64,000 nucleotides of DNA from Tepidaquicella sp964564635 (GTDB taxonomy: Bacteria; Bacteroidota; Ignavibacteria; Tepidaquicellales; Tepidaquicellaceae), in assembly GCA_964564635.1 (NCBI GenBank), contig CAZMAR010000002.1:620001-684000 (forward strand). The letters are read 5' to 3'. Below are positions 35,804 through 45,130 of the stretch, piece after piece; position 1 is the first letter of the stretch, and every line of letters starts with the position of its first letter. The notes beneath the pieces were generated by a model. The model was not told where the DNA came from. It saw only the letters and a program-made list of their open reading frames with translations, and did not search any database. Made by a program: the position numbers and the translations under genes.

Positions 35804-36832
35804 ATGAAAGACTTGCTGAATAAAATAAACGAACTCAAATCAGAAATTGAATCTTATATTAATTCCATAAACAGTAGCGAAGCTCTCGAACAGTTCAGAA
35901 TTAAATATTTAGGTAGGAAAGGAATAATAAATAACCTTTTTGAAGAGCTGAAAACTCTTGATTCAAGTTTAAAAGCACAGATAGGTAGGGAGCTAAATTT
36001 AATTAAAAGGGATACTGAGGCAAAGTATAAAACACTCCTTGAAAAATATTCTGAAAAGTCAGAATTCAGAGTTGAGGATGCTACTTTACCAGGTAGAGTT
36101 TGCAATCTTGGTACAAAGCACTTAATTACTCAGGCTCTTGAAGATATAACAAAAATTTTTGTTAGAATTGGTTTTAAAGTTTTTGATGGTTTTGAAATTG
36201 AAGATGAGTATCATAACTTTGATGCCTTAAACACCCCGGAGTATCATCCTGCTCGTGATATGCAGGATACATTTTACTTAAAGAGTGAAGGAAAAGATAA
36301 AAGATATCTCCTCAGAACTCATACATCACCAGGACAGATAAGAGTTATGGAAAATCAACCTCCTCCAGTTAGAGTTATTGTTCCTGGTAAGTGTTACAGG
36401 AATGAAGCGATTAGTTCAAGATCACTTGCGATGTTTCATCAGGTAGAAGGTCTTTATGTTGATAAAGGTGTTACTTTTAGGGAGCTTAAGGGCACACTGG
36501 ATTATTTTGCAAAAGAATTTTTTGGGAAAGATATAAAAACGAGATTAAGACCAAGTTTCTTCTCTTTTACAGAACCATCCGGGGAACTTGATGTTGAATG
36601 TTATTTGTGTAAATCGAAAGGATGTAGAGTTTGCAAATATACAGGGTGGCTTGAAATTCTTGGTTGTGGTATGGTAGATCCGAATGTGTTTGAATTTGTT
36701 GGATATGACCCTGAAGTTTATACTGGCTATGCTTTTGGTATGGGCATAGAAAGGACTCTTATGATTCGGCACCAGGTACCCGATATAAGAATGTTTTATG
36801 AAAATGATATAAGATTTCTAAAACAATTTTAA
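35804..36832 (+). CDS. pheS: Phenylalanyl-tRNA synthetase alpha subunit
   Basis: The 342-residue protein has the helical N-terminus (about 1-85, coiled-coil-like), then the class II core: HPARDMQDTFYL (motif 2 area), LLRTHTSPGQIRVM, PGKCYRNEAISSRSLAMFHQ and the C-terminal GYAFGMGIERTLMIRHQVPDIR. It forms the heterotetramer with PheT to charge tRNA-Phe. The usual partner pheT does not follow; the next gene is a cyclophilin lipoprotein 10 bases downstream. Confidence 0.97.
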   Translation: MKDLLNKINELKSEIESYINSINSSEALEQFRIKYLGRKGIINNLFEELKTLDSSLKAQIGRELNLIKRDTEAKYKTLLEKYSEKSEFRVEDATLPGRVCNLGTKHLITQALEDITKIFVRIGFKVFDGFEIEDEYHNFDALNTPEYHPARDMQDTFYLKSEGKDKRYLLRTHTSPGQIRVMENQPPPVRVIVPGKCYRNEAISSRSLAMFHQVEGLYVDKGVTFRELKGTLDYFAKEFFGKDIKTRLRPSFFSFTEPSGELDVECYLCKSKGCRVCKYTGWLEILGCGMVDPNVFEFVGYDPEVYTGYAFGMGIERTLMIRHQVPDIRMFYENDIRFLKQF

Positions 36833-36842
36833 TCAAAGCTAT

Positions 36843-37394
36843 ATGAGAAAAATTTTAATTATTTTAATTTCGCTTTTTACAATTTTCTTTGGTTGTACTA
36901 AAAAAACCGAGGTGCAAAAAATATTAACACTTGAAACAACTTATGGTACAATTAAATTACAGCTTTTTCCAGATAAAGCCCCAAAAACTGTAGCGAGGAT
37001 AGAAGAGCTTGTTAAGAATAATTTTTATAACGGTATTATTTTCCATCGCGTGATAGATAACTTTATGATTCAAGCGGGAGACCCAACTGGAACAGGTGCA
37101 GGCGGTTCAGGGAAAACTATACCTAATGAGTTTAACAATGGTTTAAAACATGATAAGGAAGGAGTACTTGCAATGGCAAATACTGGTAGGCCAAATTCTC
37201 AGGACTCTCAATTTTATATTACCCTTGGACCTCAACCGCATTTAGATGGGAAGTATACAATATTTGGACAGGTAATAGAAGGAATGGATGTTGTTAAAAA
37301 AATTGCAAAAGTTCCGAAAGACAATAAAGATAAACCACTTGAAGATGTTAAAATAATTAAAGCTTCTATTTCAGAAGTAATGGTAGAAAAATAA
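36843..37394 (+). CDS. Cyclophilin-type peptidyl-prolyl isomerase lipoprotein
   Basis: The 183-residue protein has a lipoprotein signal (FFGC, C18) and a complete cyclophilin domain: FHRVIDNFMIQAGDPTGTG (about 61-79), NSQDSQFYITLGPQPHLDG and KYTIFGQVIEGMDVV. The catalytic arginine (R63) and the Q, F and H positions of the pocket are present. It would act in the periplasm, attached to a membrane, helping envelope proteins fold. It is encoded 10 bases after pheS and probably read from the same transcript. Confidence 0.9.
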   Translation: MRKILIILISLFTIFFGCTKKTEVQKILTLETTYGTIKLQLFPDKAPKTVARIEELVKNNFYNGIIFHRVIDNFMIQAGDPTGTGAGGSGKTIPNEFNNGLKHDKEGVLAMANTGRPNSQDSQFYITLGPQPHLDGKYTIFGQVIEGMDVVKKIAKVPKDNKDKPLEDVKIIKASISEVMVEK

Positions 37395-37415
37395 ATAATT
37401 ATAAAAAATATAATT

Positions 37416-37745
37416 ATGGCTCGTTTTATTAAAGATTATGAAACAAACAAATCCCCTGAAACTTTAGAAGCAATTATAAAAGAATTTTTTCAAAAGGAAC
37501 GCTTTGAGAAGTATCTTGATAGAAATGAAGAAGTATGGAAAAAAGGAATGGGTATATTGACAGGACCACAGTTAATGAAAGTTGAAATCAATGGAAGTAA
37601 AGTACATTTAGAAGCGTGGACAAAATTTGCAATTTTACCTGGTGTGTATATTGGAGAATTTGGAACTACAGGTATTATAGGGGCTTTACCAAAGAAATTA
37701 TTACGGAATAAAATAGAATTATTTGAGAAAGTAATACTTCAATAA
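37416..37745 (+). CDS. Hypothetical small cytosolic protein
   Basis: I do not recognise this 109-residue protein. It has no signal peptide or long membrane helix. The first half is helical and charged (YETNKSPETLEAIIKEFFQK), and the second half is beta-like and hydrophobic (KFAILPGVYIGEFGTTGIIG), ending in a basic helix. It lies 21 bases after the cyclophilin gene. Coding is supported by codon use and by the ordered arrangement with its neighbours, but no function is proposed. Confidence 0.6.
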   Translation: MARFIKDYETNKSPETLEAIIKEFFQKERFEKYLDRNEEVWKKGMGILTGPQLMKVEINGSKVHLEAWTKFAILPGVYIGEFGTTGIIGALPKKLLRNKIELFEKVILQ

Positions 37746-37781
37746 ATTATTTTCTCTTTATAATTTTATTAAGCAAACTAT

Positions 37782-38441
37782 TTAAAAAGATTCTGTACTA
37801 CTACACTCTAAGAGTTCCATTACTTTATTAGTAATATAGTCTGCAAGGTCGTTAAAATTCTTGGGGTTAAATTCAAAAGAAGGTGCCGCTAATACTACTT
37901 TACCACCAGCATCAATAATTTTTATCAGATTTTTTAAATATATTTTATTGACAGGTGTCTCTCTTGGAACCAGAATCAGGGGTTTAGAATGCGAAAGTAA
38001 ATAGTCCGCGCACTTTTCAATTAGATTTTTGCAACTTCCATTTGCTATGCCAGAAACATAATTAACTGCGCAGGGAGCAACAATCATACCATAATTATTA
38101 TTAAAAGATGAAAATATGTTTGATTTTAAATCAAGATTATTGTGAAAAGAAACTGATTCCTCTCTCAATGTCAATTCAGGGAATAATGTTTTGATTGTTG
38201 AGGGTTTTAATTCAACACCACATTCACGGTATAAAGAAAAATGCGCATATTCAGTTAGTATAAGATTTATATTAAAATTATTTATCATTAATGCTCTTAA
38301 TATTCTTAACGCATAAATTGACCCACTTGCTCCTGTGATTCCGAGAATGATAGTTTTTCCTTCTCCTTTATATTTTTTTTCTAAGGGGCTTGCTTCAGTT
38401 TGAGGTACTCCTAAATCTGATTTTTCTTGCTCCTGTAACAT
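37782..38441 (-). CDS. ubiX: UbiX-like flavin prenyltransferase
   Basis: The 219-residue protein contains the UbiX fold: IILGITGASGSIYALRILRAL (about 31-51, flavin phosphate loop), MIVAPCAVNYVSGIANGSC in the middle and PLILVPRETPVNKIYLKNL late. It makes prenylated FMN, the cofactor of UbiD decarboxylases; no ubiD is in the window. It has a ~28-residue N-terminal extension, because the only start codon before the fold (ATG 38441) lies 47 bases inside the upstream membrane-protein gene. That overlap suggests translational coupling. Confidence 0.87.
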   Translation of the reverse strand: MLQEQEKSDLGVPQTEASPLEKKYKGEGKTIILGITGASGSIYALRILRALMINNFNINLILTEYAHFSLYRECGVELKPSTIKTLFPELTLREESVSFHNNLDLKSNIFSSFNNNYGMIVAPCAVNYVSGIANGSCKNLIEKCADYLLSHSKPLILVPRETPVNKIYLKNLIKIIDAGGKVVLAAPSFEFNPKNFNDLADYITNKVMELLECSSTESF

Positions 38442-39969
38442 AATTCAAGATTAAATAATTAATAAAAATATTTAAGATTAAAATAAAAATTATAGAAATA
38501 AAAATATATGTAATATTTTTAAATATCAATAGTTGTAATAGAAATGCAATGAAACCCCAAAATAAAGAAATAAAAACTTCAGCCATTCTTGAAAATGTAT
38601 TAAATTTTGATACTTCAAGAGTAAATGGAAATACTTTGATTCTACTTAATGAAACTTTATTTAATAAAGTTGCAAAAGGTAAAATGAAAAAAATGTTTAA
38701 TAAGACAGTTTCTAAATTCATTTTAATTGAAAGTAGTATAATAATTAGGATAATTACAGGAATAATGAAATAAGAATATATATACTTATAACATCCGTTG
38801 AAAACTAATTTAGGATTTGAAAAAGGAAGTGAATCGTAAATCCAATTAATATTTTCGGAAATTTCATCACTGAATTTTAGACTATTTGTAGAAATTCTAA
38901 ACATCATTATAGTTAATAACGAAATCGTTGGGCTTAGAATATTGATATAGGTATTTTCATTTGAAATAAATAACAAAGAATTATTTTCTGTGATTAAACC
39001 AATTATAACTAAAATTAATGGCATAATAATCAAAGGAATAAATTTAAGTAGCATTAACCTTGATCCTGTAATTACTTTTTTTGCTATATAAAACCCAGCC
39101 TGTTCATCTGGGTTCCTCAAAAAAATTTTTTCTACAAAGTATTCAAATTTATTGAATATAGGAAATATTTTATAACTTCTTAATCTGCTCTCCCGTTTTA
39201 GAGAGGTTAATTTATAAAAAATGTCCTCAAAGTTTCTCTTAATTAGTAAATAAAATAAAAATGCAATAACAGAAGTAAAAATAAAAGAAAGAATAAAATA
39301 AAAAATATTATCAACCGCTAATGAAAAATAATATTGTGGTAAATATTTTACAAACGAGTATTGTAAAATAGAAAATTTCTCCTGATAACTTTCCTTAGAT
39401 GTAAAACTGGTACTTGCCATTATCATCAATATAAAAAATGCCTGGATAATGTATATAAATATTGATGCTTTATCAGAAAAAAACTTTATTACAGAAGAAT
39501 AAATGATTAATATTATGAAAGAAAAGAATAATGTAAAAAAAACATTCTGGAAAAAGAAAGCAAGGAAATAGAAAAATGGTTTTTTGTAGATGATTATGTA
39601 TAATATAGTTTGTGGTATTGTAATTATTACAGAAAAAAATGAAATGTAAATGAAAGCAGAAATAATTTTTGAAATTATGAATTCTGAAAATGAGAACGGT
39701 AAAGAATTTAATAATTCTATATTACTTTTTGAGAAAAAAAGATTGGGATAATCATTTAAAATCAGAAATAGAATCAGAAATGAGTTGAATGAAAAAATAA
39801 GTATGATACAACTCAAATAATCAAAGCTGAGAAAATAATTTATTGATAAACCTATTCCGGCAATTAAATAGGAGAATATTATTCCGATAACTTTCTTAAA
39901 AGATTTTGAATCACGGTCTCTGTAATCTAATTTGAGAAATAATTTCAATAATGTGCTAATGTTATTCAT
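38395..39969 (-). CDS. Polytopic membrane protein, possible ABC-2-type exporter subunit
   Basis: The 524-residue protein has roughly a dozen hydrophobic helices and almost no soluble domain. Two stretches (SNIELLNSLPFSFSEFIISK, about 80-99, and NINWIYDSLPFSNPKL, about 362-377) resemble the LPFS-type motif near the first helix of ABC-2 permeases, as if the protein were a fused two-fold permease. No ATPase gene is adjacent, so this remains a guess. It lies between mltG (1-base overlap) and ubiX. Confidence 0.55.
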   Translation of the reverse strand: MNNISTLLKLFLKLDYRDRDSKSFKKVIGIIFSYLIAGIGLSINYFLSFDYLSCIILIFSFNSFLILFLILNDYPNLFFSKSNIELLNSLPFSFSEFIISKIISAFIYISFFSVIITIPQTILYIIIYKKPFFYFLAFFFQNVFFTLFFSFIILIIYSSVIKFFSDKASIFIYIIQAFFILMIMASTSFTSKESYQEKFSILQYSFVKYLPQYYFSLAVDNIFYFILSFIFTSVIAFLFYLLIKRNFEDIFYKLTSLKRESRLRSYKIFPIFNKFEYFVEKIFLRNPDEQAGFYIAKKVITGSRLMLLKFIPLIIMPLILVIIGLITENNSLLFISNENTYINILSPTISLLTIMMFRISTNSLKFSDEISENINWIYDSLPFSNPKLVFNGCYKYIYSYFIIPVIILIIILLSIKMNLETVLLNIFFILPFATLLNKVSLSRIKVFPFTLEVSKFNTFSRMAEVFISLFWGFIAFLLQLLIFKNITYIFISIIFILILNIFINYLILNYVTGARKIRFRSTSN

Positions 39970-41276
39970 TAATTTCCTCTGATTTCGTTTATTGCTTGTA
40001 GATGTTCTTCATAGGTTCGGGAAAATTTATGCGTTTTATCTTTCTTCGCAACAAAAAATAAATAATCGTGTTCAGCCGGTTTCATACACGCTTTTATCGC
40101 TTCCAATCCCGGATTATTTATTGGTCCAGGCGGTAAACCATTATGCAAATAGGTGTTGTATGGTGATTCTATTTTGTAATCTTTATTCATCAATCTCCTT
40201 GGTCCATCTGGTAGAATGTACTGGATTGTTGGGTCTGCCTGTAGTTTTATATTTCTTTTAAGTCGGTTTATATAAACCCCTGCTATAATTGGATATTCTT
40301 CCGGTATTGCTGTCTCTGCCTGAACTATTGAGGCAAGTATTATCAAGTCTAACAATTTTTTGGGATTTTCGGAAGTATATTCCTGTATTTCAGGATTGTA
40401 ATAAACTTGAGAAAGAAAGTTGTCAAATAATATTTTTACCATCTTCTTTTCATCTGCATCCATCGGAACAATATATGTATCAGGGAAAAGAAACCCCTCG
40501 AGATTCATTATTTTTCCTTTTAGACCGAGTAAATTTATCAGTGAATCATTTTCGGTTTCTGTAATGAATTTTTCTTGCGACATATCAAAATCTTTTTGCA
40601 ACATTAAACCCATTTGTTTAATACGATAGCCTTCTGGAAAAGTTATTTTCCCTTTTCCTCCAAGTGAAAGATAATCAGGTGTGGTAAACAAAATAGATAA
40701 TTCTAAATTACTCATTCCTTTTTTAACATAATAGGTACCTGCATATAGTTGATTTTCTTTTCCAAGTAATTTTATCATTAATTTAAATTCAAATGTATTA
40801 GAAATCACTTCTTTTTCTAAGAGCAATTTTGCTATTTCATTTAAATTCATCCCTGGTTGTAAAGTAATTTTTTTTACTTTTACGCCATCCCATGAATTCC
40901 TGGAATATAGAATGCTGAAATAACTACCCCAGAGTAAAATAAGTAATAAGAAAGAAAAGATAAAGATAAGATTTTTTTTTCTTCTTAAAAAACTTTTATA
41001 GAAATCTGAAAAAGAATAAAGAAAGTAATAATTTATTTTAGATATAAGTAGATTTAGTTTTTTACCTTCAAAATATTTTTCTATGGAAATTAGAATCTTG
41101 TCAAGTGTTATTTTAAAAGTGCTTTTAGTTTTATGTGAAAATTTTTTTACATAGGGGATGAAGGTATTTTTAAGATAAATTTTTAATTTATCTGAAAAAG
41201 CTCTCAGCAAAATTTTTATTTTTTCTGAAATGGTTCTAAGAAGATTTTTTATTATATTCAAATACTTTAAATTCAT
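39969..41276 (-). CDS. mltG: Endolytic murein transglycosylase MltG (YceG-like)
   Basis: The 435-residue protein has a membrane helix at about 103-123 and a C-terminal YceG domain with ASIVQAETAIPEEYP, whose E321 corresponds to the catalytic Glu, GVYINRLKRNIKLQADPTIQY, YNTYLHNGLPPGPINNPG and a final SRTYEEHLQAINEIR. It cuts new glycan strands in the inner membrane and ends their growth. Its N-terminal cytosolic part (~100 residues, basic and helical) is longer than in most MltG. It overlaps the neighbouring gene starts by 1 and 4 bases. Confidence 0.92.
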   Translation of the reverse strand: MNLKYLNIIKNLLRTISEKIKILLRAFSDKLKIYLKNTFIPYVKKFSHKTKSTFKITLDKILISIEKYFEGKKLNLLISKINYYFLYSFSDFYKSFLRRKKNLIFIFSFLLLILLWGSYFSILYSRNSWDGVKVKKITLQPGMNLNEIAKLLLEKEVISNTFEFKLMIKLLGKENQLYAGTYYVKKGMSNLELSILFTTPDYLSLGGKGKITFPEGYRIKQMGLMLQKDFDMSQEKFITETENDSLINLLGLKGKIMNLEGFLFPDTYIVPMDADEKKMVKILFDNFLSQVYYNPEIQEYTSENPKKLLDLIILASIVQAETAIPEEYPIIAGVYINRLKRNIKLQADPTIQYILPDGPRRLMNKDYKIESPYNTYLHNGLPPGPINNPGLEAIKACMKPAEHDYLFFVAKKDKTHKFSRTYEEHLQAINEIRGN

Positions 41277-43234
41277 CTATTAGAATTTAAAGAATCATTC
41301 ACGGCTTCAAGATATTTTTTTGCTACCTCGTCATTTGGGTTTAGAGAAAGGTAATGTTCTAAATATGACTTGGATTCCTGATATTTTTTCAGGTCTTTTG
41401 TTATAGATCCTATAAATATTAATGCATTCTTATATTCGGGAAATATTTTCAATGCTTTTTGCAAATTTGCCTCTGCATTTTTTAAATCATTTAAACTTCT
41501 ATAACATATAGCGATGTAGAAGTATGTTAAAGACGAGTTGTAATCAAGTTGTAATACCTGTTGCAGGACCGATAATGCTTGCTGAAATTGTCTTTTAGAC
41601 ATATATTCTTCTGCCTGCATTAATCCACTTTTTACTATAGTGCTCAATATGTATGTTTTTCCGGGTTCATATTTGAATACCTCCATCACTTCTGGTGGTA
41701 ATGAATCAGCAGTGGAAAAGAGAGGATTTGAATTAGTAACTCTATACCATTCCCTCAAAAATGCAAGATAAGAAACGCCTTTCTCAGTGAGATAGTTCAT
41801 CATATACTTGTTATAATCTTTTTCGTGCAATTTCGTAATTAGCTCAGGAGTTATTAATCCTGCCACATCAATGATTTTTCGTTCACTGTAGTAACCAATT
41901 GCACCTACATCGTGTGTTGCAATCAGGTCATTTTCATTTGTGTTGTTTTTTATCCATAGAGCTGCTGCAACCTGCCTGTCATTTATATATTTACATTGCT
42001 CGGCGTATGTCTTTCTGTTTTCGAGATAATTTGCAATTGAGTATATAAGAGTAATTGCTGATAAAATCAGAAAAAAGCCAATGGCTATTTTTCTTGCTTT
42101 AAAATAATTCCCAATAATTTTGGTTAACTCTCTATAAGATAAAAATGCAGTTAGAATAAAGAATGGTATAATCGGCATCAAATATCTACCAAATCTATGT
42201 GCGTAAGGTAGTTTATAGTAGTAAATGAAGATAAAAATCAATATAAAAAGTGTATAAAAAATAGTCTGGTTATATTTTTTATTAAAGATATCTCTAAATA
42301 TGAATAAAAAGTTCAGGAGGAAACCTATCATAATAATCAAATAAAAACCTGTGGTAAAATATTCCCATACTTCATATTTTAGAAATGAAGATCGACTTCT
42401 AAATTCAGGTGTATAGTAAGTTAATTTTGCATTATAAGTATTCGGAAATAGTGAACCGGAAAGTAACAGGTTCATTATAAAGTATATACCGACAATAATT
42501 CCTGAGATAATTAAAATTTTAATTAAACTTTTTTTATCAAAAAGAACAATTTCCTTATTTGATTTTGAAAGTTTTATTTGAATTAGGTAGTCGATAAAAA
42601 TAGCTGCAATAAATGCAACACCATCGGGTCTTGTCCAGAGTATTAATCCTAGAAAAACTGCAAAAGGTATTGTTAGTCTTTTTTTATAAAAATATGTAGT
42701 GGAAACAAGTATAAAAATATACATTGTTGTTTCCATACCAGAACCTGAGATAAAGTTCAGCCATTTATCAGAAATTAAAATTGCAGTAACAAACAGTGCG
42801 TATATATTTTCTTTTCCGAAATCGAGTGTTGAGAGTTTATAGAAAAAAACTGCAGATAGTATAAGGAACAGTATCCCAAAGAAATAACTCATTATGAATT
42901 CATTCTGAGTAATGAAAAATGCAACAGATAAAAGAAATGTATAAATGGGAGATGTAGAGCCAGCAGTTACAATTTCGTTTTTATAATATGAAAAGGAAAA
43001 GTATTTAGAAAAATTTTTTGCAAAAGTTAAATGAATCCAGGGGTCATCTAAAGGAAATCCAAAATACCCATTAATTTTTAAAGCAAATAATACATAAGCT
43101 AAACCCATCAGAGCAGAACATACAATTATTCCTGAGTAAATAAGTATGCGAATATTTTTTTGGGGTTGAAAAATTAAATCAAGGTTAATTGAGATTTCTT
43201 TACTTACTTTCTTTTTAGGCTTTGATTTTTGCAT
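41273..43234 (-). CDS. Membrane glycosyltransferase-like protein with C-terminal TPR
   Basis: The 653-residue protein has about 11 membrane helices (residues 30-410) with an early DDPWIHLTFAKNFSKYF motif, the DD-type loop typical of GT-C glycosyltransferases such as those that use polyprenyl-phosphate sugars. It has a periplasmic part and three TPR-like units at the end (FQQALSVLQQVLQLDYNSSL, LKNAEANLQKALKIFP, YQESKSYLEHYLSLNPNDEV). It probably transfers a sugar outside the inner membrane to a lipid or protein. It starts a tightly overlapped leftward run with mltG (ATGA, 4 bases). Confidence 0.7.
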   Translation of the reverse strand: MQKSKPKKKVSKEISINLDLIFQPQKNIRILIYSGIIVCSALMGLAYVLFALKINGYFGFPLDDPWIHLTFAKNFSKYFSFSYYKNEIVTAGSTSPIYTFLLSVAFFITQNEFIMSYFFGILFLILSAVFFYKLSTLDFGKENIYALFVTAILISDKWLNFISGSGMETTMYIFILVSTTYFYKKRLTIPFAVFLGLILWTRPDGVAFIAAIFIDYLIQIKLSKSNKEIVLFDKKSLIKILIISGIIVGIYFIMNLLLSGSLFPNTYNAKLTYYTPEFRSRSSFLKYEVWEYFTTGFYLIIMIGFLLNFLFIFRDIFNKKYNQTIFYTLFILIFIFIYYYKLPYAHRFGRYLMPIIPFFILTAFLSYRELTKIIGNYFKARKIAIGFFLILSAITLIYSIANYLENRKTYAEQCKYINDRQVAAALWIKNNTNENDLIATHDVGAIGYYSERKIIDVAGLITPELITKLHEKDYNKYMMNYLTEKGVSYLAFLREWYRVTNSNPLFSTADSLPPEVMEVFKYEPGKTYILSTIVKSGLMQAEEYMSKRQFQQALSVLQQVLQLDYNSSLTYFYIAICYRSLNDLKNAEANLQKALKIFPEYKNALIFIGSITKDLKKYQESKSYLEHYLSLNPNDEVAKKYLEAVNDSLNSNR

Positions 43235-43797
43235 TTTCCAAAATATAAATTTCGCTTTGCATTTTCAATTAATTAGTTCCTCCTTGATATTTTTAAAAAG
43301 AAACTGCATTTAAAAAAATTTCCATTTATTGAGAAATATTAAAAACAGCTTTTCAAGAATTATGATATATGAAAATTTATTATTTATTTTTTTTTGAATT
43401 TTTTTATAGTACTTCAAGATTTTAACCTTTATAAATTATAATTCTATTCTTTAAAGATGAAAGTAAATTTATCAACAATAATATTATATTGATTAGCCTT
43501 ATGTTTTTCATAAAAGGGTATAAATATATTTTTTGATTTTAGTTATGAAATATATAATCTTAAATGAGAAATATTATTTAACAATATTGATTGAATTATA
43601 AAATTTTTTAATTGAAAATAGCAGGTTAATATTTTGAAGTAGTCTAATATAAAAAAATGCAATAATGTTAAATTGAATAAACTTGGTTGTTTCTGTTTAT
43701 CAGGAAAATGATAATAAAAATCTACCAAATGTTATAAACTCGAAACATCTAAATTCAGTTATATATTTTTTTAAGTATAATTAATTGCTTCTGAAGA
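43235..43797. other. AT-rich gap with no identified feature
   Basis: 563 bases separate two leftward genes. The only open frames are short, with no start or motif support. I see no hairpin, repeat or RNA gene here. The promoter of the glycosyltransferase-TPR gene should lie at its left end. Confidence 0.5.
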
Positions 43798-45090
43798 CTA
43801 TTTTATCAAAATCATTCTTTTGGTCTCAGAGAAATTCTTAGTTTTAAATCTGTAAAAATATGTACCGCTTGAAAGGAGTTCTCCTGAAAATTTTGTTCTA
43901 TAGATACCTGGTTGAAACTCGCCACAAGCAAGTGTTGAAATTAATCTACCAGATAAGTCGTATACTTCAAGAAATACATTACACCTAACTGGACATTGAA
44001 ATTCTATTATAGTTGTTTGATTGAAGGGATTGGGATAGTTCTGTGATAGTTTAAAATCAGTTGGAATTTCAGACCCAATTTTTTTTACAGAATAAAGTAG
44101 GTCTCTAACTGAAATTTTACCAAGTGTACCAACTGCAAACAACCTGTAACCAGGAACTGCAAAACTTAAATGCCGATAAACCATTGATGCAGTTGGATTT
44201 GTATATTCACTAATCCAGTTATAACCTGCATCGATACTAAAATATACTACATTTGAACTTCTGACATACCATACAAAACCCAATTGTGGACTTTCTGCAG
44301 GTACAGGTGATGTGCTAATTCCTCCGAAATTTCCTGCACCTACGGAGTTAAGTAGAAACCAGTTCACCCCATTGTTTGTTGATTTGTATAAATTAGTTCC
44401 TCCAAAATACATATTAGTACTTCCAATTGCACTTCCTGCAATTGTATAACAATTTACTTCAGGAGTTATCTGAGTAGACCAGGAGCTCCCTAAATTAGTT
44501 GAGTAATAAATTCTGGAGTTATTAGTTCCAAACCAAATGTTGGGATAATAGCAGAACATACAGTTATTATATCCCGTTTCACTGCCAGACTGTGGAAGAT
44601 ATAAACCAGTTGAATCCCAGTTTATTCCACCATTAGTTGTTTTCCATAATGACCACCTTTGCCCTACAGGATCTCCCATCATAAAGCCAGAGAATTCACT
44701 GAACATATAAACAGCATTAATAAAACCGCCTTGTTGATAAAAAACCTGTGTCCAATTTAACCCGCCATTTGATGTTCGCCAGACCCAGGTATCAGACCCT
44801 GAGTATCCAGCAGTTAAAGCAATATTATTATTGTTGTGGACACCACAAATGTTAATTAATTGAACATTTGTTGGAATGCCATTACCTGTCAGGTTTATCC
44901 ACTGTATCCCCATATTTATAGATTTTAAAACCGTTCCAGAATATCCACAAACCCAGACTGTACTTGGACCGTAACACCATACGGATGTTAATGTTGTAGT
45001 AACCCCGGAATTTGCTTCTGACCACAAAGTAGGTTGAGAATAAATAACATTAACACATAGAAAAACAATTAGAATTAATTTGTTTTTCAT
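43798..45090 (-). CDS. Secreted Ycf48-like propeller protein with T9SS sorting domain
   Basis: The 430-residue protein has a signal peptide (about 1-18) and repeated Ycf48/BNR blades (KSINMGIQW, RTSNGGLNW, KTTNGGINW, KSTNNGVNW). It ends in the type IX sorting domain (NYPNPFNQTTIIEF, LEVYDLSGRLI, then FSETKRMILIK). It resembles the gene at 680 in design but is a separate sequence. It should be exported across the outer membrane. It follows the larger T9SS-sorted gene by 40 bases. Confidence 0.9.
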   Translation of the reverse strand: MKNKLILIVFLCVNVIYSQPTLWSEANSGVTTTLTSVWCYGPSTVWVCGYSGTVLKSINMGIQWINLTGNGIPTNVQLINICGVHNNNNIALTAGYSGSDTWVWRTSNGGLNWTQVFYQQGGFINAVYMFSEFSGFMMGDPVGQRWSLWKTTNGGINWDSTGLYLPQSGSETGYNNCMFCYYPNIWFGTNNSRIYYSTNLGSSWSTQITPEVNCYTIAGSAIGSTNMYFGGTNLYKSTNNGVNWFLLNSVGAGNFGGISTSPVPAESPQLGFVWYVRSSNVVYFSIDAGYNWISEYTNPTASMVYRHLSFAVPGYRLFAVGTLGKISVRDLLYSVKKIGSEIPTDFKLSQNYPNPFNQTTIIEFQCPVRCNVFLEVYDLSGRLISTLACGEFQPGIYRTKFSGELLSSGTYFYRFKTKNFSETKRMILIK

Positions 45091-45130
45091 AGTGGTTAAA
45101 TTTTAGTTTTAAGAATGAGTTTTAATAATA

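Noticed and set aside
43543..43728. 61-codon minus-strand open frame in the gap
   Set aside because: No homology, no ribosome-binding site, and amino acid composition as expected from AT-rich noise.
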